The translations under genes and the position numbers were made by a program. From Mesostigma viride (lineage: Eukaryota; Streptophyta; Mesostigmatophyceae; Mesostigmatales; Mesostigmataceae), in the NCBI GenBank assembly GCA_009746045.1, contig RPFO01000015.1, positions 3,024,932 to 3,088,931 on the forward strand: 64,000 nt of DNA, in the 5' to 3' direction. This document shows, piece after piece, positions 35,590-49,385 of this stretch (positions are counted from its first letter, which is position 1; each line of letters opens with the position of its first letter). The notes under the pieces were generated by a model. It did not search any database. It saw only the letters and a list, made by a program, of their open reading frames with translations, and had not been told where the DNA came from.

Positions 35590-38500
35590 CTTGGACAACT
35601 GCACGCACTTGCGAGCCACGTCCAGAAGCGTGCCGCCCCGGAAGGGCGTGCGAAGACCCAGCCGAGGAGTCTGCACCAAACCCAACATGCACGCAAGCAA
35701 ACACCACGCAGGCAGCACAAACACAAGCACGAGCAAGAAAACAGCATATGCCTGACAAACTTGCAAACAACAGCCCCCCAAGACATCCGGCTGAGCATAC
35801 AAAGCTATGGGGAGAGTGCGAATGCAGAACGACTGACAGATACAGCCATGCCTGCCGGTGCCTCAGCCCTCTTGCAGAATCAGGCACTCAAATCAGAACA
35901 AGCGCTACAGCCAAGCTCAACATATACAGGGCCCATACCGTATATATGAGGCCCAAACCCTTCAGCCTGTTTGTAACTTTAGGGATTCTAACAGGATGTG
36001 ACACTCCAGCCCATGGGTGAGACACAAGCGCATTTCCTTTGCCGTACTTTCCCTTAGCACCCTGGTTTGCACTCTTTTCCTTGGACCCTGGAAACCCGCC
36101 GGGAGAAACTGTATTCTTTCCGCACAATACTTGATGGACCTACCTTGTCCCATGTTGTACTGGGCTCACAAACATTCCCCCAGGCTTCGTGTCATAATGG
36201 CCCTTGATGTTAATTTACATCTTCTGGATGACAGATCCTGTCCCTGTCCATGAATGCGGTGCCAAGGAAGGGCAACCTCCAAGGCAGCAAAGCAGCAGCA
36301 ACCCTGAGGCATCGCGACTTGTCTCTGGCAGCCGCCTCCATCACGATTTCTTTAGTGGCACCGCGCTGGTTTTGTCGAGCTCGCCAGAAATCAAACAGTT
36401 ACTTACTGCCAAACATATATCATGTTGGAAGTATATATCACGTTGCGAGACTGAACAAGTCTCGCGTGCAGACACGTGTGTAGTACTCCTACACACAGAT
36501 CTCGAGTGATTTATCTAGTACCAAATCCGCAAGGCTTGCATCACTCCCCGGAAAGGAGAACTTTTGCGGATGACTGTAGGTGTAAGTTGGCGATGCCCTA
36601 GGATCCGGAGACGTCCGTCCTATAGTCAGCAAAAGTTCGTGCGAGAGGTCCCCAGTTCGATTCCGGTCGGATTCATTTGCAGATCGCGTTTTTCCGCGTT
36701 TTCCGCGGACCGGCACTGAACGCAAATGGTTTTCGCCTTTGCGGCGTGCCTGATCAGAATATATCATGTTGGAAGTATAGCCGCAGTCCACACAAACATA
36801 AACATAGATCAAGTAGGTGCACCTCAGGTCTGCGCATCCAGACCAGAGATGCGCGTGGTAGACGGACGTACGTTAGCCCTCAGATACGCCCGCTCCTCCG
36901 GCTTCCAGTCCGCGATGAGGTCGAGGCACGCACTCAGCGACTTCTCGTCATAGATCAGGCCCACCTGAGGGAGCACAAAGGCAGATTGCATGGAATATGG
37001 ACCGCGATCACACGCAAAGAGACAAGACAAGAGTTATAAAGGCAGTATCACACAAGGACCAGAATGAACACGCGCATGCGGAGATGCAGAGCTGTAAACA
37101 GACAAACAAAGTCAGGGGAACGAGAGTGTATTTTACCAACACAGTGAGCAGGTAAGTGACCAACAAAGTGTGGCAGAACTGGGGAGGGGCAGGGCTAGTG
37201 TTAAAAAGCTATAGCTCACAGTTTTGCCATGAGTCGCTAGTGGCATTCAGGCACCCTCCTCACCGCTGCCTCCTCAGCAAACGGTGATATCCTCTGCAGT
37301 TCCGTGCGGACAACAGGCCCCGGTTGGCCAGAGGGCTGGGGGACCCTGCCTCGCAGGGCAACTACAGTACACATGCACGCCAAGCAACCCCCCAACCATG
37401 ACCAGACATGACGAAAACGATGCCACAAGTCACGCACACTGGCAGGATAGACAAGCCACGACCTGAAAGACGCTCCTTAGTAGTATTAAAAAGCAGACCT
37501 CTAAAGAACAGAACATGGCGCACCTTTGATGAACAATGATGTCCGACCATCCAGAAATGTCTGTTTCCCAGCTTCCGCATTATGCAACGTAGCGACCAGC
37601 AGGAAAGATATTAAATTCTATAGCCACGAACCTAATTTGCCCGCAGAAAAATGCCAGAACCATGTGTAGGTTTCACGGCAACTCATCATGCACTGATACA
37701 ATTTGTGGGGGTGCACATGCATAGGTGAATAGAGCAACAAGCAGGCAGGAGAGAGGACGGGGACGGGGCCGATGATGGGGACGGGGGGAACTCCAATGCA
37801 ACGACCACAGCAGCATACACACTCTCCCGAACATTCCAAGTATCCATGACATGCAGCACATCCAGCACCAACATTTGTGATAACGAAAGGTGTGCTTGCT
37901 CCTGTAATCAATCATGAAACAATGTCAAGTGGCTTTCAGCCAACGTCAATGATCCATGCATTACTGCCATTATCACCAACACAACGTCAATGTCTACCTC
38001 AACACATACCTCAATACCACACACTTACATGCACACATGCATGAGGTCTCAACCACCTATATCTAGTCAATCTCAACCTTATTACCTGTGGAGGCAGGGT
38101 CAGCGACACCAACCCTCCACAAATGGTAACCAGGGCACAAGCGGTGCATCCCCGCCGCCAGCGGCTTGGCAGAAAAAAATCGACTTCTCAGCTTGCTTGC
38201 AAGTGGAAACCATCCTGTAGGCTTTCTACTACACAAGCCTGCAGTATGAACCAGTGACAAGGATGGTAACTACTGCACACAATAAAACCCTTAACTTACA
38301 ATTACATTTCACAGACCCAGAACGCAAGCTTTCGAAGCTGATTCTTGCCAGCAGCCTCCTTCAAATCCTTGAAACGTTCAGCACACCCAGATTGCAGGCC
38401 TTTGGAGCTGGTGTTTTAATGCACTGGCAGAGCACAAAAGCGCGGGCAACAAGGGCAACCCCTTTTCTAATTTTAAAGTTATAGATCACCTACCCAGAAC

Positions 38501-41500
38501 GCGGGCAGCGCGCAGATGGACTTCCAGGGGCCACTGTCGGCGCCGCGCATCTCGATGTAGCGCTTGAGACGCACCTGGGCAGGTGGAGGGTACCGGGTGA
38601 ACCATGTATGCGTATAAGGTTTAGTGCGCGGTGTAGGAACTAGGGCATAGAGTATAGGGAGGGAGGTATACATGGCTAGGATATAAAGCATAGGGTGCAG
38701 AGTGGCAGGTATAGGGTATAGAATGTAGGGTGTACAGTGTAGGGTACAGTGAATGAGTTATAGGACAGTATAGGGTTTCGTGCGTAAAGAATCGGGTGCA
38801 GAGAATAGGGTACGGAACCTGGAGCTCAAAGTGACGGTACAGCTCAGAAGGGAACGGTCGCATATCTATGAGACAAACAAATAGGAGGATAAATGCACAG
38901 CCATATCCAGCCCAGGGGTATAAAACTCCCCGCCCACACAGACAAGTCAAAGACCTGATAACAGCATGGAGTCAGAACACTTAATGTGCCTTGAAGGAGA
39001 GTCCATGAATTGTGTTGACATGTGCAGGTAATGAACTGATTTGAGAAAAGACGGAATGCGGATAGGAGTATGAAGGGAAGGAACGGGAACGGGATGATTG
39101 CTTGGTTTGAACCACGAAAATAAACATGTTACAAGACTCAGGGCGTCTTCACTTTCGAACGAACAACCAACAGATACCAGTGCATTAGTTAAACACATGC
39201 AGGAAACCTGCCCTCTTTCCGCCTCCCCCCCCCCCCCCCCTGTTTCACACACAATCTCCTTTTAACCACCTGCCATGCACACAAGCTTTGCTGGGACTCT
39301 TCCACAAAGCAAATAGACACCTGGAAAAACACCCGTTCATGCCTGCACCACCATTCTACCAAGGCGCTCGTGTCAACAGCTGCATTCCACCATCACCAAC
39401 TACTGACGTTATTCCCCATGTCTTCTCGGAGGCATCGGTCAGCTGTGCTGACAGCATCTTGGTCATGTTCCCAGTCAATGCATACAACTATGTATGTCAC
39501 CCTGTTGTTCTTCTAAACACACGCTTTCCAGGCAACAGACCTCCGGGAAGGCGGTCGTCAGGTGGTTCTCCCAATCTGTCATCGTGGGCCGCTCGCCCGG
39601 CAGGATGGACAGCTTGCCGTTGAGAAAGTCCTGCGATGACATGTGCCAAGCACGTGGGGGAAATGGCAAGGCGGCAAAGAGCCACAAAATACTAACTGAC
39701 ATGCTGTGCTGGATGCAACACTTCAAAACCAAAGCGCATTTCAGTAGCAGTCATGGAGAAACCAAACCAGGGGGGGGGGGTGAAAAACCAAACCAGGGAC
39801 ATCACTGGCCGAATCAAACTTACAAGTTGACAAAGAGATAACCTACATTTGGATGGATGGATGCCCTGCTCACCGGCGTTAAGGCATGTCCTCACTCCAC
39901 CAGTGCGCCCCATGCACCCGGGAAAACCACGCCAAACGTTACCTCTCGCGCTGTTTGCCATACATCAGAGTCTGCCCTACGGGTTCCAATCCGGGGGCGC
40001 TTCTCACCCTGAAGGACTTGCCAGTCGCGTTCAGGTACTGGCCGTCGCGGTACACGAAGTACATGGGCACGTCCAGCATGTAGTCGACGTATCGCGTGAA
40101 GTCAAACCCCTTCTCAAAGACAAAGGGGAGATCCCCACAGCGCGCGTTGTCCACGTCTGTCCACACGTGGCTGGCGACACCAACCGCATGAGGCGAAGAA
40201 CGTTCCCAGGCAATACAAGTAGCAGTATCACGAAACCACACTTTGATACCCAAAGGAGCCATTTGCAAGCCTGTCATAGTGTGCATCGCTCCAAGGCATT
40301 TCACAAGCCAACTCGCGCCGAGCTTACACGAAGACAGGAAAAACATACGAAGATAGCATGAGTGACCAGCGAAAAAGTAATCAGCGGCTGACGAGAGCCA
40401 GTCAGGAGATCTGGCAGGACATTACTACGGTTGGACATCGCTAGTGTCTGACAAAAGACCCCTCATCATGAAGAATTGTTCTGTGTTCACCCAAGCATGA
40501 AGCTGAAGTAATGCAAGCCGGGGGCCCAGCATGTACTTTTACATTTTTGCACTCTGGGTTCAAACAAGCCTACCATTAATCGTCGACACATGGATAAGAT
40601 AGAATAGTTAATGACATCAAAAACTTACGTAGAAGTAGGACAACACAGGATAAAAAAACAAAAATTAACTTCTTATCATACCACAACATATGGATCATGA
40701 GGATCCTACTACGTAATTCATGAAAGGTCATCGTTGGTTGCCTACAACGGGATGCAAAATTTGAGGATAGGAGGATTGGAGGATTGAAGCGTGTGGCGCG
40801 CCGACAGGCACGCGGCCGCCAAAGATGGCCTTTCCTCCGGAGCAAAGCGACGAAGCAAGTTACAGCCAAGCGAACGAGGACGTTACTTAATTTTCAATCC
40901 GGAGCAAAGAGAAAGAGCACGTTACTTAATTTTCAATCCGGAGCGAAGCGAAAGGAGACGTTACTATGAACGGCGAACCACACGATAGGGAGAAGGGCCG
41001 GAAGGAATTTCAGCAAAGTGCAATGGGCGATGTGCAACTAGCCACTGGCAAAGGCAAGGGACGGAAGGAATTTCAGCGCTGATGGGCCACAGACATCCAT
41101 GGACAGCCACGGGCCACTACTTACTAGCCACAGGCAACTAGCTCCGGGCAACTCGCCACGGGCCATTTCAGCGAGGGACGCAAGGAATCTCAGCGCCCAC
41201 CGGCCACGGGAAACAGCTAGCCGCCGGGCCGCTAGCACCGAGCAACTAGCCACGGGCCACTACTCACTAGCCAAGGGCCACTACTCACTAGGCACGGGCA
41301 ACTACTCACTAGCCATGGGCCACTACTGACAAGCCACTGGCAACTAGCCACAGGCCATTTCAGCGAGGGATGGAAAGAATCTCAACAGGCCACTAGCCAC
41401 AGGCGATGGGCCACGGGCGACGGGAATTTAGGTAGCACCCGGACGTGAATAGGAGTCTTGAATAGAAAAAGGGGCTTGACCCTGTCGGGTCTACATGTGA

Positions 41501-44500
41501 ACTATGAACACAGCTCATATTTATGGATACTACTATAATATTACTAATGCCAAATAGCATGTATTGCTTATGCTATTTAAACTTAACAAGATGACTCGCT
41601 TCTGAAAACTTCCCTATAAGTGGATACCCAACAGCTCCTGATGCATACCTCCGGTAGCTCATGAACCCGTTCGGCTTCCCTTCCTTGAATGGCGAGTTGG
41701 CAAACAGCGCGGTGGCAACCTGCGTGGCCAAAACCCACACCAGATAGCGGCCATAATGAGTTGATGCTCAAATGGTAAGCACATGCATGAGGCCTATAAC
41801 CAGCACTGTGGCCACTGGTGATTGGCAAGCATGCATGGTGAAATCGCTGGGTGGGCAACAGAAGTAATGTGCTACGATCAGCACGATACATACATCGTAT
41901 TCTCTGATGCAAGAAAAAGAAAACAAAATAAATAATCTAGTGAGGATGGAGAGATGGTAACAAGTGACAACGACTCTCATAAACCCACACTACCCGACAC
42001 TACTGCTTTCCCCTCATCCTAAACGCAATCTCCTCCTTGTTCCCTGGCCTCAGCCCCTACCACTTTCTTCTCCTCGCATTTTGAGCTTCCTCAGCCATTC
42101 ATCCACAGCACAAGCCTCTCGTGGAAGATCCACCCAAGATCCACTCAAGGAAGGCAAAAAGGGAACTAGCTCAGGACAACCCAAAGATGGGCTTGTTTGA
42201 TACACTTATGGCGTTTCCGCATGCCCCGCACTGCTCGGACGTGGACTCAAATACACTGGTTGCCCTGTGAAGTTATCCAAAAAATGTCACCAAAGCTCAA
42301 CGTCAGTAGGGATTCAATTCCTTCCCTCTGATAGCACGATGCTGCGATCAACTGCGACCCCCCATGCTGGGTAACTACTTACATTGCTGCGCCCCCCCCC
42401 CACCCACCGGCTGCAGCGCCAGCCCCACACGCATCTTGTCGACCATGTCCTGCTCTGACGAGAAGTCCAGGTTGACCTGCGCGGGAGGGGAACATGCCGG
42501 AAGGTGAAACCCATACAACAAGCCATAGTGGGTGAGCAAACACACAGACTAGCGGGCGTGTGAGGGATGCTGACCGTGGCTTCCGGGGACCACAAAGACA
42601 AGAAACGACATGGCAGGTTGAGGACATGAGCAGGGACTCCTCACATACAGTGGAGCATACTCCAGCTAAGTGCAGACATCCTCAAAGCAATGAGTGCAGC
42701 ATCCTCCAAATACAGCGGTCGCTGCCACCGCGCCTGGCACCAAGCATGCTTTCCCGCAGCAGCAGCCTCCTTCAGGCTGGAATAAGCGGCTTGCTCGCCT
42801 TTGTTGCCCCTTAACAATGAAGGCAGCTGGCGTGAGCTGTGCATTAAAAATTTAATTTAAATTATAACATGACTCCGTGGGGAGATCATGTAGCACGTAT
42901 TCCCATAGCTGTGTATGGCTATGTGGAAATGGTTGCAGCACGGCTGCAGAGAAGCTGACAATGCCGTGAAGTGAGAGGTATCAACATGACAAACAGTGCA
43001 GGACTGACGTCTTGGAAGATCCAAACTGTGGAAGCTCAAGCCTGCTGTTATCCGCATATGAGTGGATGGAGGTGTAAGGACTTGGCAATGTTGAGCTTTG
43101 TAAGATAAAATTATGGCTGTTTACTGTTCAGAGCAAGACTTAGACGATAGCCAAACAGCACGGAACACTCTGGCATGGACATGCCTACAGGCGTATATTC
43201 TGATCAGACATGCCTACAGGCGTATGTTCAGGGAGGGAAGCCCGCTGCCAGCTGCATAAATTTTCGTGGCTGGCACAGCTCAGGAACTCAACAGGAGCGC
43301 AGAATACTTCTTGATACATGCCACCCACTACAGCCTCACCGCGTCGGGTGGGAGAAGAACAAGGCTCCCGATGGATGCGCGGTGGCATGAGCGACATGGC
43401 GTGTGCGGAGACAAGCCAGTCTCAACGCAGTCCTTTGACGAGGCCATCCTCTCTGAAAACATGCTGCAAAACAACCATCCATTCAAGGAAGCCCTCGTTT
43501 CACAACATCCTCTAAAAACGCCGTCCATTATCACGACAGCTTGTACCATAGCCGACCTCTTGATAAGGCGTACGCAGCTTACCAGCCTCCCTGTTGGCTT
43601 GCCAGCCCTGAATCAGCCTCCTATGAGCTACAGGCTTTCCCTCCCTCCCATCCACCTACCCTATTGGCATTTCCAGCACACCCGCACCCGCTTACCTGCA
43701 CGGTGCATGTGCGGAACATCATGTCCAGCCCCATCGTGCCAACCGTCGGCATGTACTCGCGCATGATCTTGTAGCGGCCCTGGTGGCGGCGGGCACAAGC
43801 AGACAACAGGAGACACAAAAACAAGACATGGAATTAGGAGACAAACCAAGACACGGAAGCAGCAAGGCAAGCAGAAGACACCGCTGGGATGTAGGGGGAC
43901 TACGTGCAATGCATAAGGACAGCAAAGCATACCAAGAATGGGATAGGCATCATGCAAAGGATTTCCGCTGCTGCTTCAGGACCTGCCTGTATAGAGCGGT
44001 GCAGAGGGGAAAGGGGGAGAGGGCAAACCTTCCGTCCATCTTACATCAGCTGAGCGGCTGGGTGACCCGCGCGTGTCAATAATTAAGAACCAATGACATG
44101 CATGGTACGATGCGTGATCCACTTTGCCAAGTGGGGTCATGATGCACCATGGGCATGCAGTGTGCAACGGGCATATAGTAGCCAGAAACATGCCCACCTT
44201 GGCAGACGTAGAAAATAGAACCAACCTTGGGCATGATGGGGACGTCTGGGATGGACCACTTGGGGTTGAAGCCCACGCCCAAAAAACCCGCGCCGATCTC
44301 GCTGCAGACCGCCTTCACCTGCACAGTCCAGAATCATAGTACGCATAGTTGCACCCACGCAGCAGAGAGGCAGACCTTGAAAAGGTAGATAAGATGAAAT
44401 GGCTAATTTCAGTAGAACCGGAGAAAAAGAAAATGCTGGCCTTTGGATAAACGGAGGACCTTGTAGATGGTTGACTTCACAAAAGAAATGCAAGTGCAGA

Positions 44501-47500
44501 ACAGCGACATGACTAACGTTAATGCGTGGCATGTTCCAGGCAGATGGGCCGCCTGAGAATACTTAATTAAAACCACCGCTGTACACCCGCCTCTGATTAC
44601 TGGTTACTATGATGCATGGCATCCATACCCTGTAAGCGCATGGATTGACCCATCAATTTAATAAATTGACATCAACAACCCTGCCTTCAGTAGGGCAACA
44701 GTCGCGCAAATTTTGATATGCAGCAGCCACTTGGCCCCAAGAAGCTACATGAAAGAGATGACTCATAGATTATAAAGAGCTTACAGAAGCGGTCGCGCGG
44801 TTCGCAAATCAAGTATGCAACCAGGCCATTAATCAGGCTGCAGGAAGGAATACTCGTAAAACATATGCTTAAGTTTGGCGGCTTCAGAAGCCAATGCTCC
44901 TAAAAACATGAAACGTGCTACAACGGAAAAAGACGTGAGCTTCAAGAAAGGAAAACACACAATGCGACGCCCAAGGCTGCAGTTGGGTGGGTGTGGGGTG
45001 TATGGGTGCATAACGGTGCTTGGGCAGAAAGGCGGGGCAGGAGCCACAGGTAAGGAAAGGAGCATGACACTTGGGCTGGTCAGGTCTGACTGCCACCAAC
45101 CCTTACAGTCTCCACCCAAACACACATTGCCAGAGTGCCGCTCAAAGTTCCAACCCAAGCCCCTGCTGTATAATGCCAAAAGTACTGTGCACTTAGTCAC
45201 GTACTCACTGAACGTGAACCTGCTCATGTGACCCGTCCTGTGCTCCCATCCTCCCTGCCTGCTTGCCATCCTATTAAACCACAAAACTCTCACGCTCGTC
45301 GGAGAGCCAGGCAGATGCGTAAAACGCGCCTATACAATACCCTACTCCAACAGACACTCTTCCCCCCTTTTGTTTCTAAGTACAGTCATTCACGCCTTAA
45401 GTTGGGTTCGAGGTTTTTGAGGGGTCAACCCAACTTAAGGCGTGAACCCAACTTAAGGCGTGAATGATTCTACTAAATTCTACTAACTTGAACTAAAGAT
45501 ACTAAAACATACTGTTCTGAACTACTTTGAACTTGGAATGCCGAAATCCTATTCGACCCAACTTAAGGCGTGAACACAACTTAAGCCAACCCAACTTAAG
45601 GCGTGAATGACTGTACTTCATCAGTTTTCCCTTCAGAGATACTGATGTGCTGCACACAGCCACCAATGGTGCATGGTATTGCTGCCGCCGCTTGTCAAGA
45701 CCAAACGTGACGCAGAAGCAGCGTCTCCCTCGCGGTGCCCTGAAGCAGGCGTGCCAGACGCGGTACAAGGCTAGTCACGGGGACTGAAACGGCAACCCGA
45801 GACTGAGAGGCAGGCAGGATCGAGCTGCTGGAGTCTGAGCACCTAGTTACTGCCCGCGACCCTGTGCATGGCTACCATCGCGCAGTGTTCGCGTCCCTCC
45901 TGTGGGCCGAGCCCGGTATGGAGTTGTTCCATGCACCACTGGTGGAGGCAGATCGAGCGTGATTTGCAAGTGGCTCGTGTCCGCGCGCCTACCAGGTTGC
46001 ATGGATGAGGGACTCAGAGCAGGGCGTTCCATGTGCATGGCGGGCGGACTGTGTGGGCTGCAAAATGTACTATACCCCATGGCCATGCACGGGTACAGGG
46101 GTGGTGAGAATCCTTCAAGCTTCGAGTGGGGGATGTGGCAATGCGCGGTGGGGACTGCATACATACATAGGGGCGTGTTTCTGTTGCGGGAATCGGGATC
46201 CTGGGCAAGACAGCCAAGCGGGGTGGACAGGCGGTGGTCGGTCGTGCGCAGGATTGACCCCGGCCCACGATCGCTGTATGTGCTTGAGCACCTGTGTGCT
46301 GGGCGCGATCGAGCCTGAGGAGCCCTTGTTTGGGACTGCGGGGGATGATTCGGCCTTACTCCATGAGCAGCACGGTGTCTTGCAGGGGCAACGTTACTGA
46401 TACGACAGTTCCTGCAAGGCATGTCACTCCCCGACATGCCTATAAGTGCGGGCATTGCGGGCGCTATGCAGTTCACGTCGGCGGCCTCGAGCACCACATG
46501 CATATGGGCCTGCGCAAACATCAACCGTGCTCTTGCGGTGCAAGTGTCACGGAGGGTGTGACTGCGAGCTGAGGAGTTTTCCCCCGCTTGCGGTGGAGTT
46601 CAGGCATGCACATTGGCAGTAAGGAATGCAAGGACCGGCGACTGCTCCGGTCTACGCACGTCGGCCGGAGTGGTGTTGTGCCTAAAATACTGCAGCTTCG
46701 TTGGAGGAGTCGGCAGGGATAACAAAGGAGCTACAGGGGTGCTGCCCTTCTGGTGGAGGCATGCAAAGATGCGGGTACTGCATACATGAGAAAGGCCAGT
46801 TCATTTATTCTATCTCACACCTAGTAGAGCCGGTTGCTTATACCCCCGGTGCACTGCCATGGAAGGCCAATTTTTTTCTGCCGTGACACGCCTTTTGAAG
46901 ACCCAACTGTTCATTCTATCACCGCGCACCTGGTAGAGGTGGTTGTTAACTTCTGCACAAGTCTCGTGGAGCGTCTTCAGCGGTGCGCCGCTCAGCTCAA
47001 ACTGGCCGCCCGGCTCCAGCGTGATGCTCTGGCCCGCCTGTAGCCACCACCGATGCAATTTTGTTTACGAAAGTACATCATTATGCTTAATTTCGTTAAG
47101 GACAACAACCAAACACACTCGCTGTTGTTCAAGTAGTAGGACAGTAAAACAATTCCGTTCATTAAACACTTGGGAGCGCAACAATCACATGTTCCCTTTT
47201 GTTAGCGAAGATATGCCCGAACCTCCCTACCGCTCATTGCCTCTGCACACTCATGCTCCTTGCCACACGGTGGACCCTCCATCACACTCATGCTCCTTGC
47301 CACACGGTGGACCCTCCATCACACTCATGCTCCTTGCCACACGGTGGACCCTCCATCACACTCATGCTCCTTGCCACACGGTGGACCCTCCATCACACTC
47401 ATGCTCCTTGCCACACGGTGGACCCTCCATCACACTCATGCTCCTTGCCACACGGTGGACCCTCCATCACACTCATGCTCCTTGCCACACGGTGGACCCT

Positions 47501-49385
47501 CCATCACACTCATGCTCCTTGCCACACGGTGGACCCTCCATCACACTCATGCTCCTTGCCACACGGTGGACCCTCCATCACACTCATGCTCCTTGCCACA
47601 CGGTGGACCCTCCATCACACTCATGCTCCTTGCCACACGGTGGACCCTCCATCACACTCATGCTCCTTGCCACACGGTGGACCCTCCATCACACTCATGC
47701 TCCTTGCCACACGGTGGACCCTCCATCACACTCATGCTCCTTGCCACACGGTGGACCCTCCATCACACTCATGCTCCTTGCCACACGGTGGACCCTCCAT
47801 CACACTCATGCTCCTTGCCACACGGTGGACCCTCCATCACACTCATGCTCCTTGCCACACGGTGGACCCTCCATCACACTCATGCTCCTTGCCACACGGT
47901 AGACCCTCCATCACACTCATGCTCCTTGCCACACGGTGGACCCTCCATCACACTCATGCTCCTTGCCACACGGTGGACCCTCCATCACACTCATGCTCCT
48001 TGCCACACGGTGGACCCTCCATCACATCAGCGAGAGAGAACCAACAAAAAAATGACGTCAAATTTTAAACCACTGGTATCCTATATCTCCTGGAGATGAA
48101 GTGAGCATGGTACTACAGGGCTCAAACCCAACGCTCATGTTGCTCATGTCTGCCTTCCCCAAGTCCACCCACACCACCACGCCAAAATAATCAACCACCC
48201 AAAAACACACCCAAAAAGTTACACAACCAAACAGCCAGACATGCAGGCACACATGCGCACGCGCATGGGCGACTACAAGAAATCCCCGACCCACCCACCC
48301 ACCCACCCACCCGCTCACCCACCCGCCTGCCCACCCGCCCGCCTGCCCGCCCGCCCGCCCGCCCGCCCGCCCCCCCACCCACTTGCCAGAATGTCCAGCA
48401 TACTTTCTTGATTATTGAAAAGTTGTTCGCACTGCATACTAAACATAGCCGAACATCACAAACCCCGATTCGAAATGCGTCATTCCACCACCCACGGCTG
48501 CTCTACCTGCCAAGAGAACGGGCACTGCCAAATGCCAGTATCACTGTAGAGTGATCCTGGCCCTCCTTGACAAGGCAAGGGGTATTGCCCTGAACGCCAC
48601 CCTAATACACGCAAATCCATACCTGTTTCAAGCCGATTATGTACCCATTCTCCATGATGGGCTGCCAGTCAAACCGATCCCGGATGTTCTCCAGAAGGTA
48701 CTTAATGCCGCCTTCATACGGGAGAGGCTTCAGTGTCTTCAGGTCATAGCCGAACTTTTCGTGTTCAGTGCCAATTCTGCATGGCGGTTGCGATCGCATT
48801 CAACCTTGGTGTTTTCCATCAACATCCCGCAGCGGAGTGAAGCCGCAACTCTCACAAATTAAAAAAAGGAACGAAATTAACGCTCGCTTAACGTTTCCTG
48901 TAACCCTTGACTTGCTGCGCATGGACCTTACTCCGATTCCCCCCCCCCCCACACACACACCAAAATATATCTGCACAGGGAAGAAGTGCAGACCGCCTAA
49001 AAAATTCTAGCCAGAAAGACCTGATTGACTTCCCGACAGCACTCACTCACAAAATGCAGCAGAAATGTGCCCCGGCGCCGTACCTGAAGGCAGTGCGTGG
49101 CTTGCATCCAGAAGCCAGGAAGGCAATGAGGTCATCATAACCAACGGTAGTCGCCGTTGTCGGCTCGGTGATAGATGACGCATGCGGCTGGCGACATGTC
49201 AACCGCTGTGGGGAAAAGGAACGATGGGATTTGCTTGTGTGCAAAGCATTCCCAAGGAACGAGGATGCCGGCAGGTATCGGTGAACATGGCAGGCAAATG
49301 CTTGCCCAGCACACGAAGATGTCCGAAAATCACGGGCAACAAGCACTCGCGAATCTAGCACCCTCGATGCAACGGCGGACTCCAT
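35590..49385 (-). CDS. GSH1: Glutamate-cysteine ligase, plant type, C-terminus not found
   Basis: The product joins glutamate and cysteine using ATP, the first step of glutathione synthesis. Twelve exons with GT-AG introns: 49385-49084, 48776-48623, 47037-46930, 44318-44226, 43779-43696, 42476-42408, 41719-41649, 40170-40008, 39630-39541, 38574-38494, 36964-36872, 35670-35590 (1,389 bp, 463 codons, phases consistent). Family motifs occur in order: [147 protein letters not shown]. The start is the first ATG after an in-frame TAG. The first 65 or so residues ([14 protein letters not shown]..., rich in S, A and R) look like a plastid transit peptide. The family usually has about 50 more residues; no exon for them was found downstream. 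Introns reach 2.6 kb and carry repeats. Confidence 0.93.
36436..36758 (+). mobile_element. tRNA-derived SINE candidate in GSH1 intron 11
   Basis: Flanked by a 21-bp direct repeat beginning ATATATCATGTTGG (36415-36435 and 36759-36779). Inside, GCGAGAGGTCCCCAGTTCGATTCC (given here as GCGAGAGGTCCCC then AGTTCGATTCC) resembles a tRNA anticodon-arm 3' side and T-arm, with a good Pol III B box at 36655-36664. The A box is weak and the T-arm sits in the middle rather than near an end, so the element is degenerate or its limits are off. Confidence 0.5.
38620..38820. repeat. Degenerate TATAGGGT-type repeats in GSH1 intron 10
   Basis: Many imperfect copies of AGGGTATAG, TAGGGTGTA and similar. The motif resembles plant/algal telomere repeats but is too irregular to call telomeric. 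Confidence 0.6.
40860..41345. repeat. Degenerate minisatellites in GSH1 intron 7
   Basis: Two tandem copies of CGTTACTTAATTTTCAATCC with GGAGCRAAG flanks (40879-40970), then a roughly 24-bp unit around GGGCCACTACTCACTAGCCA repeated with variation (41100-41345). Intronic. Confidence 0.75.
42852..42905. repeat. Dispersed repeat shared with 63155-63255
   Basis: AAATTATAACATGACTCCGT and then GATCATGTAGCACGTATTCCC recur near 63158, 63209 and 63441. Here it lies in GSH1 intron 5, which implies movement or copying into the gene. Confidence 0.7.
45383..45613. mobile_element. Tc1/mariner-like MITE in GSH1 intron 3
   Basis: The 26-bp perfect inverted repeats begin CAGTCATTCACGCCTTAAG, with TA on both sides (45381-45382 and 45614-45615). 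The inner part repeats CCCAACTTAAGGCGTGAA several times. It is 231 bp with no coding capacity. TA target and CAGT start fit Tc1/mariner. Confidence 0.85.
47248..48024. repeat. 37-bp minisatellite, 21 copies, in GSH1 intron 2
   Basis: The unit starts CACTCATGCTCCTTGCCACA and ends CCCTCCATCA. Copies look identical except for one G-to-A change near 47900. All three plus frames stay open because no unit frame has a stop; this is not a protein. The uniformity points to recent expansion. Confidence 0.97.
48281..48375. repeat. C-rich tetranucleotide array in GSH1 intron 2
   Basis: (CACC)n grading into (GCCC)n units. Confidence 0.9.

Noticed and set aside
38620-38820. Interstitial telomere repeat
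   Set aside because: The TAGGGT-like units are too irregular and too few to be telomeric.
47248-48024. Possible CRISPR array
   Set aside because: Units are contiguous with no unique spacers and the setting is eukaryotic; it is a minisatellite.
47199-48099. Long open frames of nearly 300 codons over the 37-bp repeat
   Set aside because: All three frames are open because the unit has no stops; the peptide is a 37-residue repeat, and the array sits inside a GSH1 intron bounded by good splice sites.
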